The notes: generated by a model from the sequence alone, not told the origin. Shown: positions 51,838-61,431, counted from the first letter of the stretch. The stretch: DNA of 64,000 nucleotides from an uncultured Eubacteriales bacterium (GCA_900544295.1 UQUO01000009.1:1-64000), one strand, 5' to 3'. Translations and numbers: made by a program.

Positions 51838-52515
51838 TTGCCTTTTACCGACGATACCCTGGAATTTCTGGTGCGCAACAGGCTGACGGATTCTCGGCCC
51901 TGGTTCCATGAGCACCGGGAGGAATACGAAAAGCTCGTCGTCGAGCCCATGGCCGAGCTCGTCACGGCGCTGACGTCGGCCATGCTGGAGATAGACCCGG
52001 CCATAATGTGCATACCGAAGGTGGGAAAAAGCATCTCGCGCATCTGGCGTGACACGCGGCGCGGGCCGGAGCTGCCCATCTTCCGCGACGTCATGTGGCT
52101 CACCTTCCTGCGCGCCAAACAGCAGGAGCTGCCTGGTTTCTGGTTCGAGTTTTCGCCCCGGCTGCTGCGCTGGGGCTGCGGCTGGTACCAGACCCCGCCC
52201 GCGACGATGGCCGAGCTCAGACAGCTCATCCTTGAAAACTCCACCGCTTGGCGCAAGGCCCGCCGCGCCTTTGAGGCGCAGCGCTCCTTCGTGCTCGAAC
52301 CCGAGCGCTACAAGCGCAGCAAATACCCGGAGAGCTCCGCCGCGGAGCGGGAGTGGCTCGACCTCAAGAGCGCCTGCCTGACGCATTGCGAGGACGGACT
52401 GGAGCTGCTCTTTTCCCCGGCGCTGCCGGGCAGGCTCGCGGAGGACTACAAGAGCATAGCCCCGGTCTATGAGCTTTTCATGGAGGCCTCAGCCCGGGCG
52501 CACGCACAGAAATAG
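51838..52515 (+). CDS. DUF2461 family protein
   Basis: This 225-residue protein matches DUF2461 (TIGR02453): the start DDTLEFLVRNRLTDSRPWFHEHREEYEKLVVEPMAEL, the FRDVMWLTFLR core and the WLDLKSACLTH segment are typical. Function is unknown. The start is TTG at 51838 behind GAGAGGAGGCGCATATC. It is a single-gene unit ended by a good terminator. Confidence 0.87.
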   Translation: MPFTDDTLEFLVRNRLTDSRPWFHEHREEYEKLVVEPMAELVTALTSAMLEIDPAIMCIPKVGKSISRIWRDTRRGPELPIFRDVMWLTFLRAKQQELPGFWFEFSPRLLRWGCGWYQTPPATMAELRQLILENSTAWRKARRAFEAQRSFVLEPERYKRSKYPESSAAEREWLDLKSACLTHCEDGLELLFSPALPGRLAEDYKSIAPVYELFMEASARAHAQK

Positions 52516-52526
52516 GCGCCGGATAG

Positions 52527-52562
52527 AGGCCGGAGGGCTTTCCCTCCGGCCTTTCTTTTTTC
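52527..52562 (+). terminator. Terminator after the DUF2461 gene
   Basis: AGGCCGGAGGG (52527-52537), CTTT loop, CCCTCCGGCCT (52542-52552), then T-rich. Confidence 0.88.
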
Positions 52563-52576
52563 CGGGCAGGAAATGT

Positions 52577-52605
52577 TTGTGAGCGGACGGGCTATCTGTT
52601 ATAAT
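52577..52605 (+). promoter_or_regulatory. Promoter of the response-regulator/kinase operon
   Basis: TTGTGA (52577-52582), 17 bp, TATAAT (52600-52605). Confidence 0.85.
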
Positions 52606-52646
52606 GGTGAAAAAACACGAAGAGCGTGGGAAAGGACAGGGTCCAG

Positions 52647-53927
52647 ATGAGCGCGAAGCCGCTTTACACCGTCATAGTCGCGGACGACGAGGACGAGCTC
52701 CGGGAGGCCGTCTGCACCATGATACCCTGGCAGGAGTTGGGCTTCTGCCTTGTTGGAAACGCCAGCAACGGGCTGGACGCCCTCCAGCTGGTCGAAAAGC
52801 TGGAGCCGGATCTGCTGCTGACGGACATACGCATGCCCTTCATCTCGGGCATCGAGCTGGCCCGGCAGGTGCGCGAGGTGCGCCCGGCCACGAACATCGC
52901 CTTCCTGAGCGGGCATGACGACTTCGAGTACGCCAAGCAGGCCATACAGTATAACATCATCAGCTATATGCTCAAACCCCTGACGATGGAGGGCCTGGGC
53001 GCAGAGCTGCAGAACATCCGCAGGAAGATAGACGCGCAGTACGCCATGTTCCGCCGCGCGCCCCGGGCGGAGGGTCCGGATGTGCGTGCCGCCGTGCTCA
53101 TGCCCCTCGTGCTGGACGACTTTGCCGAGTCCGAGGACCTGGCCCACGCGGAGGCCTACGCCCGCCAGTGCGGCCTGCTGCGCGACAGGAACGACAGGCC
53201 CTTTTACACGGTAATGGTCTCCACCCTGCTGGATCAGGAGGGCGCGAACCGCACGGCCCCGGCCTTTGTCGCCTCGGTGGAAAGGCTCGCGTCGAAGTAC
53301 CTGCGCTCCGTGAGCTTTTTCGCCTCCGGCAAGGTAATAAGCGTGCTGCTGGGCAATGCCTCGGACTTTGACGAGTACCTGCACATTCTCGCGGACGAGC
53401 TGCCCCAGATGGCGGAGCGCGTGCTGGGCCGCCGCTGCCGCATAGGCGTCAGCCGCATGGTGCGCGGCCTGTCAGAGCTGCACGGGGCCTACCGCGAGGC
53501 TATGGAGGCCCTGCGCCAGGGCGACCGCTCGGAGGGCGGCGCGCAGTTTATAAGCGACCTCGCCCCGGCCGCCCGGGGCGGGAGCCTGCTGTGCCGCCGC
53601 GCCCTTGAGGCAATAGACCAGAACTACATGGACGCCGGGCTCTCCCTTGTCTCCATCAGCGGCATGCTCGACGTCAGCCCCAACCACCTGAGCGCCTGCA
53701 TCAAGAAATACGCCGGCGAGACCTTCATAAACATCCTCATCCGCAAGCGCATGGAGGCCGCGCGGGAGCTGCTCGTCTCCACCCCGCTCCGGGTCCAGGA
53801 GGTCTCCCGCCGCTGCGGCTACACGGACCAGCACTATTTCAGCTACTGCTTCAAGAAATACAGCGGCGAGTCCCCCAACGCGCTCAGGCGCAGGCTGGAG
53901 GCGGAAAGGCCGGGTGAGGCCACTTGA
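52647..53927 (+). CDS. YesN-type response regulator (receiver plus AraC DNA-binding domain)
   Basis: This 426-residue protein has a receiver domain with D60 as phospho-acceptor (TDIRMPFISG) and a YMLKPL segment with the conserved Lys near 110. A middle region of about 200 residues and a C-terminal pair of AraC-type helix-turn-helix motifs (LVSISGMLDVSPNHLSACIKKY, then EVSRRCGYTDQHYFSYCFKKY) follow. I prefer ATG 52647, behind AAAGGACAGGG, over GTG 52626. The stop overlaps the kinase TTG start (TTGA), so the pair is coupled. Expected target: the galactose genes downstream. Confidence 0.9.
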   Translation: MSAKPLYTVIVADDEDELREAVCTMIPWQELGFCLVGNASNGLDALQLVEKLEPDLLLTDIRMPFISGIELARQVREVRPATNIAFLSGHDDFEYAKQAIQYNIISYMLKPLTMEGLGAELQNIRRKIDAQYAMFRRAPRAEGPDVRAAVLMPLVLDDFAESEDLAHAEAYARQCGLLRDRNDRPFYTVMVSTLLDQEGANRTAPAFVASVERLASKYLRSVSFFASGKVISVLLGNASDFDEYLHILADELPQMAERVLGRRCRIGVSRMVRGLSELHGAYREAMEALRQGDRSEGGAQFISDLAPAARGGSLLCRRALEAIDQNYMDAGLSLVSISGMLDVSPNHLSACIKKYAGETFINILIRKRMEAARELLVSTPLRVQEVSRRCGYTDQHYFSYCFKKYSGESPNALRRRLEAERPGEAT

Positions 53928-55642
53928 ACGCCAGGGCTCCGCGCACCGGGCTGCGCATAACCACCATCCTCGTCACCATGGTCGTCGGCACGGTGGCCAT
54001 CATCCTGCTGTGCTGTATCCTGCTCTTTCTCGACCGCTACCGGAGCGCCATGGTCCAGAGCGCCCGCACGAGCAGCTCCCAGGCCGTCTCCCAGGTCTCG
54101 AACACCGTGGGCAGCTATCTCCGGGACATGGGCCAGGCCATGGAGCTCGTCGAGCAGTCCGTCTCCGAGAGCGGGGAAAGCCGGGACTGGCTGCTGGCCG
54201 CCTTCCTGAAATACCGCCCGGACGTCGTGGCCGTCACGAGCTACTCCGCCGGGGGCGAGCTGCTCGACTGCTGGTCCCCCGGCCGGGAGCCGAGGGAGAA
54301 CATCTTCCAGAACCTCTCCTTCGACCTGAGCGCGGCCCGGGAGAGCGAGGGCGCCTACATGACGGCCCCGCACGTCGAGACCATCTTCGAGGGCTACTAT
54401 CCCTGGGTGGTCACCATGACCGCCCCGCTTGAGGGCGGGGGCGAGGCCGCATGGGTCTCCCTGGACATCAGCTTCTCCAGCATTTCTAGCTACCTCAAAA
54501 ACGTCAGCATCGGCCAGCGCGGCTATTGCTTCCTCATGGACAGGGAGGGCAACATCGTCTACCACCCCCAGCAGCAGCTGCTCTACGCCGGGCTGAAGAG
54601 CGAGGACACGGAGGCTCTCGCCGCACTGGCGGACGGCGACTACGCGGACGACACCGTCATCTACTGCCTGGCGAGCGTCGAGGGCAGCGACTGGCGCGCC
54701 GTCGGCGTCAGCTACGTGGACGAGCTCGTGAACCGCAACGTGAACGACATGATACGCCTCTCCTGCCTGCTGGCCGTGGTCGTGCTGGGCGCGGCGCTGC
54801 TGACCAGCTGGCTGCTCTTCCGCTTCCTGGGCCGGCCGCTGCGCGGCCTCGCCTCGGCCATGGAGAGCTTCGAATCCGACGCGGACCACTTCGCCTACAA
54901 GCCCGTAGGCGGCACCCGGGAGGTGCAGGAGCTTTCGGACAGCTTCGAGCACATGGTGCTGCGCATACAGGAGCTCATGACCACCGTGCGTGAGGAGGAG
55001 ATAAACCTCCGCAAGACCGAGCTGAAGGCGCTCCAGGCCCAGATAAACCCCCACTTCCTCTACAACACCCTGGACTCCATCGCCTGGATGTGCGAGCAGG
55101 GCCGCAACGCCGACGCCGTGCGCATGGTCCACGCCCTGGCGCGCCTGTTTCGCATCAGCATCAGCCGCGGCCACGAGCTTATACCCATCGCCAAGGAGAT
55201 AGAGCACGCCGAGAGCTACCTCCAGATCCAGATGTACCGCTATAAAAACCAGTTCACCTACGACTTCGACGTGGACCCCGACTGCCTGGGCTACTACTGC
55301 AACAAGATAACCCTCCAGCCCATCATCGAAAACTCCATCAACCACGGCCTGGACCTCATGGTGGACGAGGGGCGCATAGACGTGCTGGTGAGGCAGGACG
55401 GGGACGACATCGTCTTCTCCGTCCGGGACAACGGCGTGGGCATGAGCGGGGAACAGATCGAGGCCATCATGCAGCACGGCCCCACGGACCGCACAGGCAT
55501 CGGCATCAAGAACGTCAACGACAGGCTCAAGATCTATTTCGGCAAAAGCTACGGCCTGCACATCACCAGCGAGCCGGACATCGGCACCTGCGTCGAGATA
55601 CGCATGCCGAAGATAAAGGAGGGCGACCATGAGACGAAGTAG
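53924..55642 (+). CDS. YesM-type sensor histidine kinase
   Basis: This 572-residue kinase has an N-terminal membrane helix (about 12-37), an extracellular Cache-like region (40-280), a second helix (about 283-305), a HAMP-like linker, and the YesM-type HisKA_3/LytS-like kinase part with QINPHFLYNTLDS as the phosphorylation site. An HATPase follows, with IENSINHGLD, DNGVGM and GIGIKNVNDRL. The start is TTG at 53924, inside the stop of the response regulator. Its C-terminus overlaps the next gene by 14 bp. Confidence 0.92.
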   Translation: MNARAPRTGLRITTILVTMVVGTVAIILLCCILLFLDRYRSAMVQSARTSSSQAVSQVSNTVGSYLRDMGQAMELVEQSVSESGESRDWLLAAFLKYRPDVVAVTSYSAGGELLDCWSPGREPRENIFQNLSFDLSAARESEGAYMTAPHVETIFEGYYPWVVTMTAPLEGGGEAAWVSLDISFSSISSYLKNVSIGQRGYCFLMDREGNIVYHPQQQLLYAGLKSEDTEALAALADGDYADDTVIYCLASVEGSDWRAVGVSYVDELVNRNVNDMIRLSCLLAVVVLGAALLTSWLLFRFLGRPLRGLASAMESFESDADHFAYKPVGGTREVQELSDSFEHMVLRIQELMTTVREEEINLRKTELKALQAQINPHFLYNTLDSIAWMCEQGRNADAVRMVHALARLFRISISRGHELIPIAKEIEHAESYLQIQMYRYKNQFTYDFDVDPDCLGYYCNKITLQPIIENSINHGLDLMVDEGRIDVLVRQDGDDIVFSVRDNGVGMSGEQIEAIMQHGPTDRTGIGIKNVNDRLKIYFGKSYGLHITSEPDIGTCVEIRMPKIKEGDHETK

Positions 55643-56594
55643 CCGCGCGCTCTGCTGCATCCTTTTCTGCGCCCTGCTCCTTTCCGGCTGCGGGACGGGC
55701 GCCGAGCTCCGGCAGCATTCCGTGGCCCTTGTGGCAAAGTCCACACAGACGGAGTTCTGGCTGTCCGTCTTCGCCGGGGCCGAGGCAGCCGCAACGGAGT
55801 ATAACGTCGCCCTGAGCATAATAGGCCCGGATACGGAGGAGGATTACGAGACGCAGAACCGCATGGTCGCGGACGCCGTTGCCGCCGGGGCCGAGGCCAT
55901 AGTCTTCTCCGCCATAGACTACGAGAACAACGCCTCCGCCATAGACGAGGCCGCGCGCGCCGGGGTGAAGATAGTCGCCATAGACAGCTCCGTCGCCTCG
56001 GACATGGTCAGCACCTACATAGGCACGGACAACTACGCCGCAGGTCAGATGGCCGCGCGCGCCGCTCTTGAGCGCGTGGAGGGCCCCCTTACCGTAGGCG
56101 TCGTCAATTACGACATAAGCAGCGCCAACGGCCAGGAGCGGGAGCACGGCGCGCTCGCCGTCCTGGAGGAGAGCGGCCGCGCCGAAATAGCCGCCGTCAT
56201 CAACACCCTGGCCGAGGCCGGAAAGGCCCGGGAGGACACCACCGCCATGCTCGAAGAGCACCCGGACATAAACGTCCTGCTCGCCTTCAACGAGCCCACC
56301 AGCGTCGGCGCCGCCGAGGCCGTGAAGGAGCTGGGCCTGTCAGAGAGCGTCTTCCTTGTCGGCTTCGACTCCAACGTCGCCACCGTGGACGGGCTCCAGG
56401 ACGGCTGCGTGGACGCCCTTGTGGTCCAGAACCCCTACGCCATGGGCTACCTCGGCGTCGAGAGCGCCTACAAACTGCTCACGGGCCAGGACTCCGGACT
56501 GGCAAAGACTGTGGATACATCCACCCAGGTGGTGGATAGGGAAAATATGTTTTCTATGGACAGCCAGAAGGCCCTGTTCGCCTTTGAACAGTAA
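55629..56594 (+). CDS. Sugar-binding lipoprotein, probable sensor of the two-component system
   Basis: This 321-residue protein has a lipobox (LLSGC, Cys near residue 20) and a PBP type 1 sugar-binding fold of the LacI/RbsB/MglB class: the start HSVALVAKSTQTEFWLSVFAGAEAAA and the later FLVGFDSNVATVDGLQDG are typical. It overlaps the kinase gene and is not followed by its own transporter, so its likely task is to present the sugar to the kinase Cache region rather than import it. The ligand is probably galactose or a related sugar, by context. Confidence 0.85.
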   Translation: MRRSSRALCCILFCALLLSGCGTGAELRQHSVALVAKSTQTEFWLSVFAGAEAAATEYNVALSIIGPDTEEDYETQNRMVADAVAAGAEAIVFSAIDYENNASAIDEAARAGVKIVAIDSSVASDMVSTYIGTDNYAAGQMAARAALERVEGPLTVGVVNYDISSANGQEREHGALAVLEESGRAEIAAVINTLAEAGKAREDTTAMLEEHPDINVLLAFNEPTSVGAAEAVKELGLSESVFLVGFDSNVATVDGLQDGCVDALVVQNPYAMGYLGVESAYKLLTGQDSGLAKTVDTSTQVVDRENMFSMDSQKALFAFEQ

Positions 56595-56690
56595 ATTTCT
56601 TGTGCTTGTTGCATAATTCTTCATGGCCAATTTTTAATATTTTATCAGGTTCAAATAAAATTTTCTACCTCCTTTCAGTGATATTTCACC

Positions 56691-56719
56691 TTGTTTTTCC
56701 AACCAAATTTTAATATGAT
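56691..56719 (+). promoter_or_regulatory. Promoter of the mglBAC operon
   Basis: TTGTTT (56691-56696), 17 bp, TATGAT (56714-56719), about 67 bp upstream of mglB. Confidence 0.7.
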
Positions 56720-56785
56720 TTATATATGAGGGACAGGCGCGGCCAGGCCGCCCTGTTCAATTCGAAATGAAAAAGGAGAATTGCC

Positions 56786-58105
56786 ATGAAGAAACTTCTT
56801 GCCCTGCTTCTCGCACTCGTCATGGTCTTCGCGCTTGCCGCCTGCGGCGGGACCGAAGGCACCCCCTCTGACGCGCCCGCCAGCGACGCTCCGGCCAGCG
56901 ACGCTCCGGCCAGCGAGGCTCCCGCCGACAGCGGCGACGGCACCGTTGCCAACAAGGATAAGCCCCTGGTCTGGTTCAACCGCCAGCCCTCCAACAGCAC
57001 CACCGGCGAGCTCGACATGGCCGCTCTGACCTTCAACGACAACACCTACTACGTCGGCTTCGACGCGAACCAGGGCGCCGAGCTCCAGGGCACCATGATC
57101 CTTGAGTACATCCAGAACAACATCGAGGGCCTCGACCGCAACGGCGACGGCATCATCGGCTACGTCCTGGCCATCGGCGACATCGGCCACAACGACTCCA
57201 TCGCCCGTACCCGCGGCGTGCGCAGCGCGCTCGGCACCGCCGTCGAGGTTGACGGCGTCATCGACAGCACCCCCGTCGGCACCAACATTGACGGCACCTC
57301 CGCCTACGTCAAGGACGGCGAGCTCGAGATCAACGGCACCACCTACATCGTCCGTGAGCTGGCCTCTCAGGAGATGAAGAACTCCGCCGGCGCCACCTGG
57401 GACGCCGCCACCGCCGGCAACGCCATCGGCACCTGGGCTTCCTCCTTCGGCGACCAGATCGACGTCGTCGCCTCCAACAACGACGGCATGGGCATGTCCA
57501 TGTTCCTCGCCTGGTCCAAGGCTGAGGGCGTGCCCACCTTCGGTTACGACGCCAACTCCGACGCCGTTGCCGCCATCGCCGAGGGCTACGGCGGCACCAT
57601 CAGCCAGCACGCCGACGTGCAGGCCTACCTGACCCTCCGCGTCCTGCGCAACGCCCTTGACGGCGTGGACATCGACACCGGTATCGGCACCGCCGACGAC
57701 GCTGGCAATGTCCTGAGCGACGAGGTCTTCTACTACGACGAGGCCTCCCGCAGCTACTACGCCCTGAACGTGGCCGTGACCGCTGAGAACTACGAGAGCT
57801 TCCTCGACTCCACCGTCACCTACGAGCCCGTTTCCAACCAGCTCGACGCGACTGCCCACCCGACCAAGAACGTCTGGCTGAACATCTACAACTCCGCCGA
57901 CAACTTCCTGGGCTCCACCTACCAGCCGCTGCTCCAGAAGTACGACGACCTGCTGAACCTGAACGTTGAGTACATAGCCGGCGACGGCCAGACCGAGTCC
58001 AACATCACGAACCGTCTGGGCAACCCCGACATGTACGACGCCTTCGCCATCAACATGGTGAAGACCGACAACGCCGCCTCCTACACCGGCATCCTGAGCC
58101 AGTGA
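56786..58105 (+). CDS. mglB: Galactose/glucose-type ABC transporter binding lipoprotein MglB
   Basis: This 439-residue binding protein has a lipobox (ALAAC, Cys near residue 20), a tandem DAPAS tether coded by three 15-bp repeats (56879-56923), and a PBP type 1 body with the calcium-loop-like DRNGDGIIGYV, as in galactose-binding proteins. Further family sequences are VASNNDGMGMSMFLAWSKAEG and PTFGYDANSDAVAAI. The protein is about 100 residues longer than E. coli MglB, mostly in the C-terminal half. Codons are strongly C-ended. It is the first gene of the mgl operon and is followed by a large stem-loop. Confidence 0.92.
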   Translation: MKKLLALLLALVMVFALAACGGTEGTPSDAPASDAPASDAPASEAPADSGDGTVANKDKPLVWFNRQPSNSTTGELDMAALTFNDNTYYVGFDANQGAELQGTMILEYIQNNIEGLDRNGDGIIGYVLAIGDIGHNDSIARTRGVRSALGTAVEVDGVIDSTPVGTNIDGTSAYVKDGELEINGTTYIVRELASQEMKNSAGATWDAATAGNAIGTWASSFGDQIDVVASNNDGMGMSMFLAWSKAEGVPTFGYDANSDAVAAIAEGYGGTISQHADVQAYLTLRVLRNALDGVDIDTGIGTADDAGNVLSDEVFYYDEASRSYYALNVAVTAENYESFLDSTVTYEPVSNQLDATAHPTKNVWLNIYNSADNFLGSTYQPLLQKYDDLLNLNVEYIAGDGQTESNITNRLGNPDMYDAFAINMVKTDNAASYTGILSQ

Positions 58106-58141
58106 TCAGCGCGCAGTAAAACTCACAGTTAACTGAAACCT

Positions 58142-58178
58142 TTGCTATTGGGGGGATCACGCATCCCCCTGATAGCAA
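58142..58178. other. Stem-loop between mglB and mglA
   Basis: TTGCTAT-TG-GGGGGAT against ATCCCCC-TG-ATAGCAA: two stacked 7-bp helices with an internal loop and a 5-nt apex, no T-tract. It fits a 3' protective element after the binding-protein gene. Confidence 0.8.
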
Positions 58179-58231
58179 TTTGTGATGAAAACCGGCAGGA
58201 GCCGGAGAATTCTTAAACGGGAGTAACTAGA

Positions 58232-59740
58232 ATGGCAGATGCGAAAAACGACATCGTCCTGTCAATACGCGGTATGAGCAAGTCCTTCGGGCGCAACCGG
58301 GTGCTTGACCATATCAACCTGGACGTGAAGCGCGGAACTGTCATGGGGCTGATGGGCGAGAACGGCGCCGGAAAATCCACGATGATGAAGTGTCTTTTCG
58401 GCACCTACCAGAAGGACGAGGGCAAGATCTTCTTAAACGGCAAGGAGATAAGCTTCTCCGGGCCTAAGGACGCACTGGAAAACGGTATCGCCATGGTGCA
58501 CCAGGAGCTCAACCAGTGCCTGGAGCGGAACGTGACGGACAACCTCTTCCTCGGCCGGTATCCGACGAGTTCCGTCGGCGTGGTAGACGAGGGGAACATG
58601 AAAAAGAAGGCCTCCGAGCTCTTCCGCAAGCTGGGCATGACCGTGAACCTCAGCCAGCCCATGCGGAACATGTCCGTTTCCCAGCGTCAGATGTGTGAGA
58701 TAGCCAAGGCCATCTCCTACAACTCTCAGGTCATAGTCCTGGACGAGCCCACCTCCTCTCTGACTGTTCAGGAGGTAGACAAGCTCTTTGAGATGATGCG
58801 GATGCTGCGCGACCAGGGCATTTCGCTCATTTACATCTCGCACAAGATGGACGAGATATTTGAGATTTGCGATGAGATCTCCGTGCTGCGGGACGGCAAG
58901 CTGGTCATGACGAAGCCCGCGGCGGAGACCAACATGGGCGAGCTCATCACCGCCATGGTCGGCCGCTCTCTCGAGAGCCGCTTCCCGCCCGTGGACAACA
59001 AGCCGGGAGACACCATCCTCTCCGTGCAGCACCTCTCCACGAAGTACGCGCCGTATTTGCAGGACGTGAGCTTCGACGTCAGGGAGGGCGAGATCTTCGG
59101 CCTTTACGGTCTCGTCGGCGCGGGCAGGACCGAGCTTTTGGAGACGATCTTCGGCGTGCGCACGAGGGCTGCCGGGCGCGTGTACTTCAAAAATCGCCTC
59201 ATGAACTTCTCGAACGCAAAGGAAGCCATCGAGCACGGCTTTGCTATGATAACCGAGGAGCGCAAGGCCAACGGCCTCTTCCTCAAATGCGACCTCACTT
59301 TCAACACCACCATCGCCAACCTCAGGCAGTACAAGTCCGGCCCGGCCCTCTCCACGCCCAAAATGGTGAAGGCCACGAACAAGGAGATAAAGACCATGCG
59401 CACCAAGTGCATGGGTCCGGACGACATGATAACGAGCCTCTCCGGCGGCAACCAGCAGAAGGTCATATTCGGCAAGTGGCTCGAGCGCGAGCCGCAGGTC
59501 TTTATGATGGACGAGCCGACGCGCGGCATAGACGTCGGCGCGAAATACGAGATATACGAGCTCATCATCCGCATGGCCAAGCAGGGGAAGACGATAATCG
59601 TCGTATCCTCGGAGATGCCCGAGATCCTCGGCATCACGAACCGCATAGGCGTCATGTCCAACGGACACCTTTCCGGCATCGTGAACACGAAGGAAACGGA
59701 CCAGGAGGAGCTCCTGAGACTCAGCGCAAAATACCTGTAA
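58232..59740 (+). CDS. mglA: Galactose ABC transporter ATP-binding protein MglA
   Basis: This 502-residue protein has two fused ATPase domains, as in MglA/RbsA. Domain 1: Walker A GENGAGKST (43-51), signature MSVSQRQM and Walker B VLDEPTSS. Domain 2: a Walker A without the Lys (GLVGAGRTEL), LSGGNQQKV and MMDEPTRGID. The degenerate second P-loop is normal for the sugar family. The ATG has GGGAG upstream. The gene follows the mglB stem-loop and is 17 bp before mglC. Confidence 0.95.
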   Translation: MADAKNDIVLSIRGMSKSFGRNRVLDHINLDVKRGTVMGLMGENGAGKSTMMKCLFGTYQKDEGKIFLNGKEISFSGPKDALENGIAMVHQELNQCLERNVTDNLFLGRYPTSSVGVVDEGNMKKKASELFRKLGMTVNLSQPMRNMSVSQRQMCEIAKAISYNSQVIVLDEPTSSLTVQEVDKLFEMMRMLRDQGISLIYISHKMDEIFEICDEISVLRDGKLVMTKPAAETNMGELITAMVGRSLESRFPPVDNKPGDTILSVQHLSTKYAPYLQDVSFDVREGEIFGLYGLVGAGRTELLETIFGVRTRAAGRVYFKNRLMNFSNAKEAIEHGFAMITEERKANGLFLKCDLTFNTTIANLRQYKSGPALSTPKMVKATNKEIKTMRTKCMGPDDMITSLSGGNQQKVIFGKWLEREPQVFMMDEPTRGIDVGAKYEIYELIIRMAKQGKTIIVVSSEMPEILGITNRIGVMSNGHLSGIVNTKETDQEELLRLSAKYL

Positions 59741-59757
59741 GGTAGGAGAAAACGTTT

Positions 59758-61410
59758 ATGGTTGCAGAAAACACAAAGATTCTGACCGCTGAGCAGGAAG
59801 CTCAGCTCCTTGCGCCGATAGACGAGCACGTCGGCGCCATACAGGAGAAGATAAACGCCCTGCGTCTGAACGGCACTGACAAGGTCCTGGACATACAGAA
59901 CAGCCTTGAGAACCTCAAGCGCGACCGCATCTATACCGCTGAAGAGAAGCAGAAGCGCGCGGCCGAGCTCAAGAAGGAGCTCGAAAAGGCCAAGGAGGTC
60001 GAGGCCAAGAACAAGGCCGAGGTCGCGAAGCTCATTGCCGAGGCCGAGAGCTACCTCAAGGCCAACTACGGCGCCTACTATCAGGCCGTCGTCGCCAGCT
60101 GCGCGGAGGAGAACGTCAGGGCCCAGGAGAGGTACAAGGAGGCCGTGGAGCAGCTGGAGCGCGAGCACCAGGAGACCGTGGCCAAGCTCTCCGACCAGCA
60201 GGAGCTCAAGGACGAGAAGTACGTCCACAAGAACCGCCTCTTCGACGCGAAGATGTCCCTGCTCAAGGAGAAGCAGACCATCAAGGACAGGCGCCACGCC
60301 GCCTTTGACCACAAGTACCATCTCATCGACCTGCTGCGCATGTCCAAGTTCACCGTCGGCGAGAGCATGTCCCAGAAGTGGGAGAACTACCGCTACACCT
60401 TCAACCGCCGCGACTTCTTCCTGCGCAACGGCCTGTACATAGCGATAATCATCATCTTCATCGGCCTGTGCATAGCCACGCCCATAATAAAGGGCGTGCC
60501 GCTGCTCACCGTGAACAACATTCTGAACATCCTGTCCCAGGCCTCGCCGCGTATGTTCCTGGCTCTGGGCGTCGCGGGCCTCATACTGCTGGCCGGCACG
60601 GACCTGTCCATAGGCCGTATGGTAGGCATGGGCATGACGGCCGCGACCATCATCATGCACAACGGCCCCAACACCGGCTCCGTGTTCGGGAAGGTCTTCG
60701 ACTTCACGGGCATGCCCATCCTGGGCCGCGTGTTCTTCGCGCTCATCGTCTGCATCGTGCTGTGCACCATCTTCACCACGATCGCCGGCTTCTTCACCGC
60801 GAAGTTCAAGATGCACCCCTTCATCTCGACCATGGCCAACATGCTCGTCATCTTTGGCCTTGTCACCTACTCGACGAAGGGCGTCTCCTTCGGCGGTATC
60901 GACAGCACCATCCCCGCCATGATCATCCCAAAACTGGGCAAGTTCCCGACCATCATCCTCTGGGCGGCCGCGGCCGTCATCGTCGTGTGGTTCATCTGGA
61001 ACAAGACCACCTTCGGCAAGAACCTGTACGCGGTCGGCGGCAACCCCGAGGCGGCCTCCGTTTCGGGCATCTCGGTGTTCAAGGTCACTGTCGGCGCCTT
61101 CATCATGGCCGGCGTGCTCTACGGCTTCGGCTCCTGGCTTGAGTGCATCCGCATGATAGGCTCCGGCTCCGCGGCCTACGGCCAGGGCTGGGAGATGGAC
61201 GCCATCGCGGCCTGCGTCGTCGGCGGTATCTCGTTCACAGGCGGCATAGGCAAGATCTCCGGCGTCGTCGTCGGCGTCTTTATCTTCACCGCGCTGACCT
61301 ACTCCCTGACCACGCTGGGCATCGATACTAACTTGCAGTTTGTGTTCTCCGGTATTATAATACTTGTCGCGGTCATGCTTGACTGCCTGAAGTACGTCCA
61401 GAAGAAGTAA
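59758..61410 (+). CDS. mglC: Galactose ABC transporter permease MglC with long N-terminal coiled coil
   Basis: The C-terminal 330 residues are a standard MglC/RbsC permease: about eight to ten helices from residue 225, with family motifs AGTDLSIGRMVGMG, LYAVGGNPEAA SVSGI-type loop and VVGGISFTGGIGKISG. In front of it lie about 220 residues of highly charged, Ala/Glu/Lys/Arg-rich sequence with heptad periodicity (60-170), predicted to be a cytosolic coiled coil. Typical MglC proteins have about 330-340 residues and no such part. I find no stop or frameshift at the junction, and the ATG has GGTAGGAGAAAACGTTT upstream. See findings. Confidence 0.9.
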   Translation: MVAENTKILTAEQEAQLLAPIDEHVGAIQEKINALRLNGTDKVLDIQNSLENLKRDRIYTAEEKQKRAAELKKELEKAKEVEAKNKAEVAKLIAEAESYLKANYGAYYQAVVASCAEENVRAQERYKEAVEQLEREHQETVAKLSDQQELKDEKYVHKNRLFDAKMSLLKEKQTIKDRRHAAFDHKYHLIDLLRMSKFTVGESMSQKWENYRYTFNRRDFFLRNGLYIAIIIIFIGLCIATPIIKGVPLLTVNNILNILSQASPRMFLALGVAGLILLAGTDLSIGRMVGMGMTAATIIMHNGPNTGSVFGKVFDFTGMPILGRVFFALIVCIVLCTIFTTIAGFFTAKFKMHPFISTMANMLVIFGLVTYSTKGVSFGGIDSTIPAMIIPKLGKFPTIILWAAAAVIVVWFIWNKTTFGKNLYAVGGNPEAASVSGISVFKVTVGAFIMAGVLYGFGSWLECIRMIGSGSAAYGQGWEMDAIAACVVGGISFTGGIGKISGVVVGVFIFTALTYSLTTLGIDTNLQFVFSGIIILVAVMLDCLKYVQKK

Positions 61411-61431
61411 GATCCCATTTAAACACGCAGT

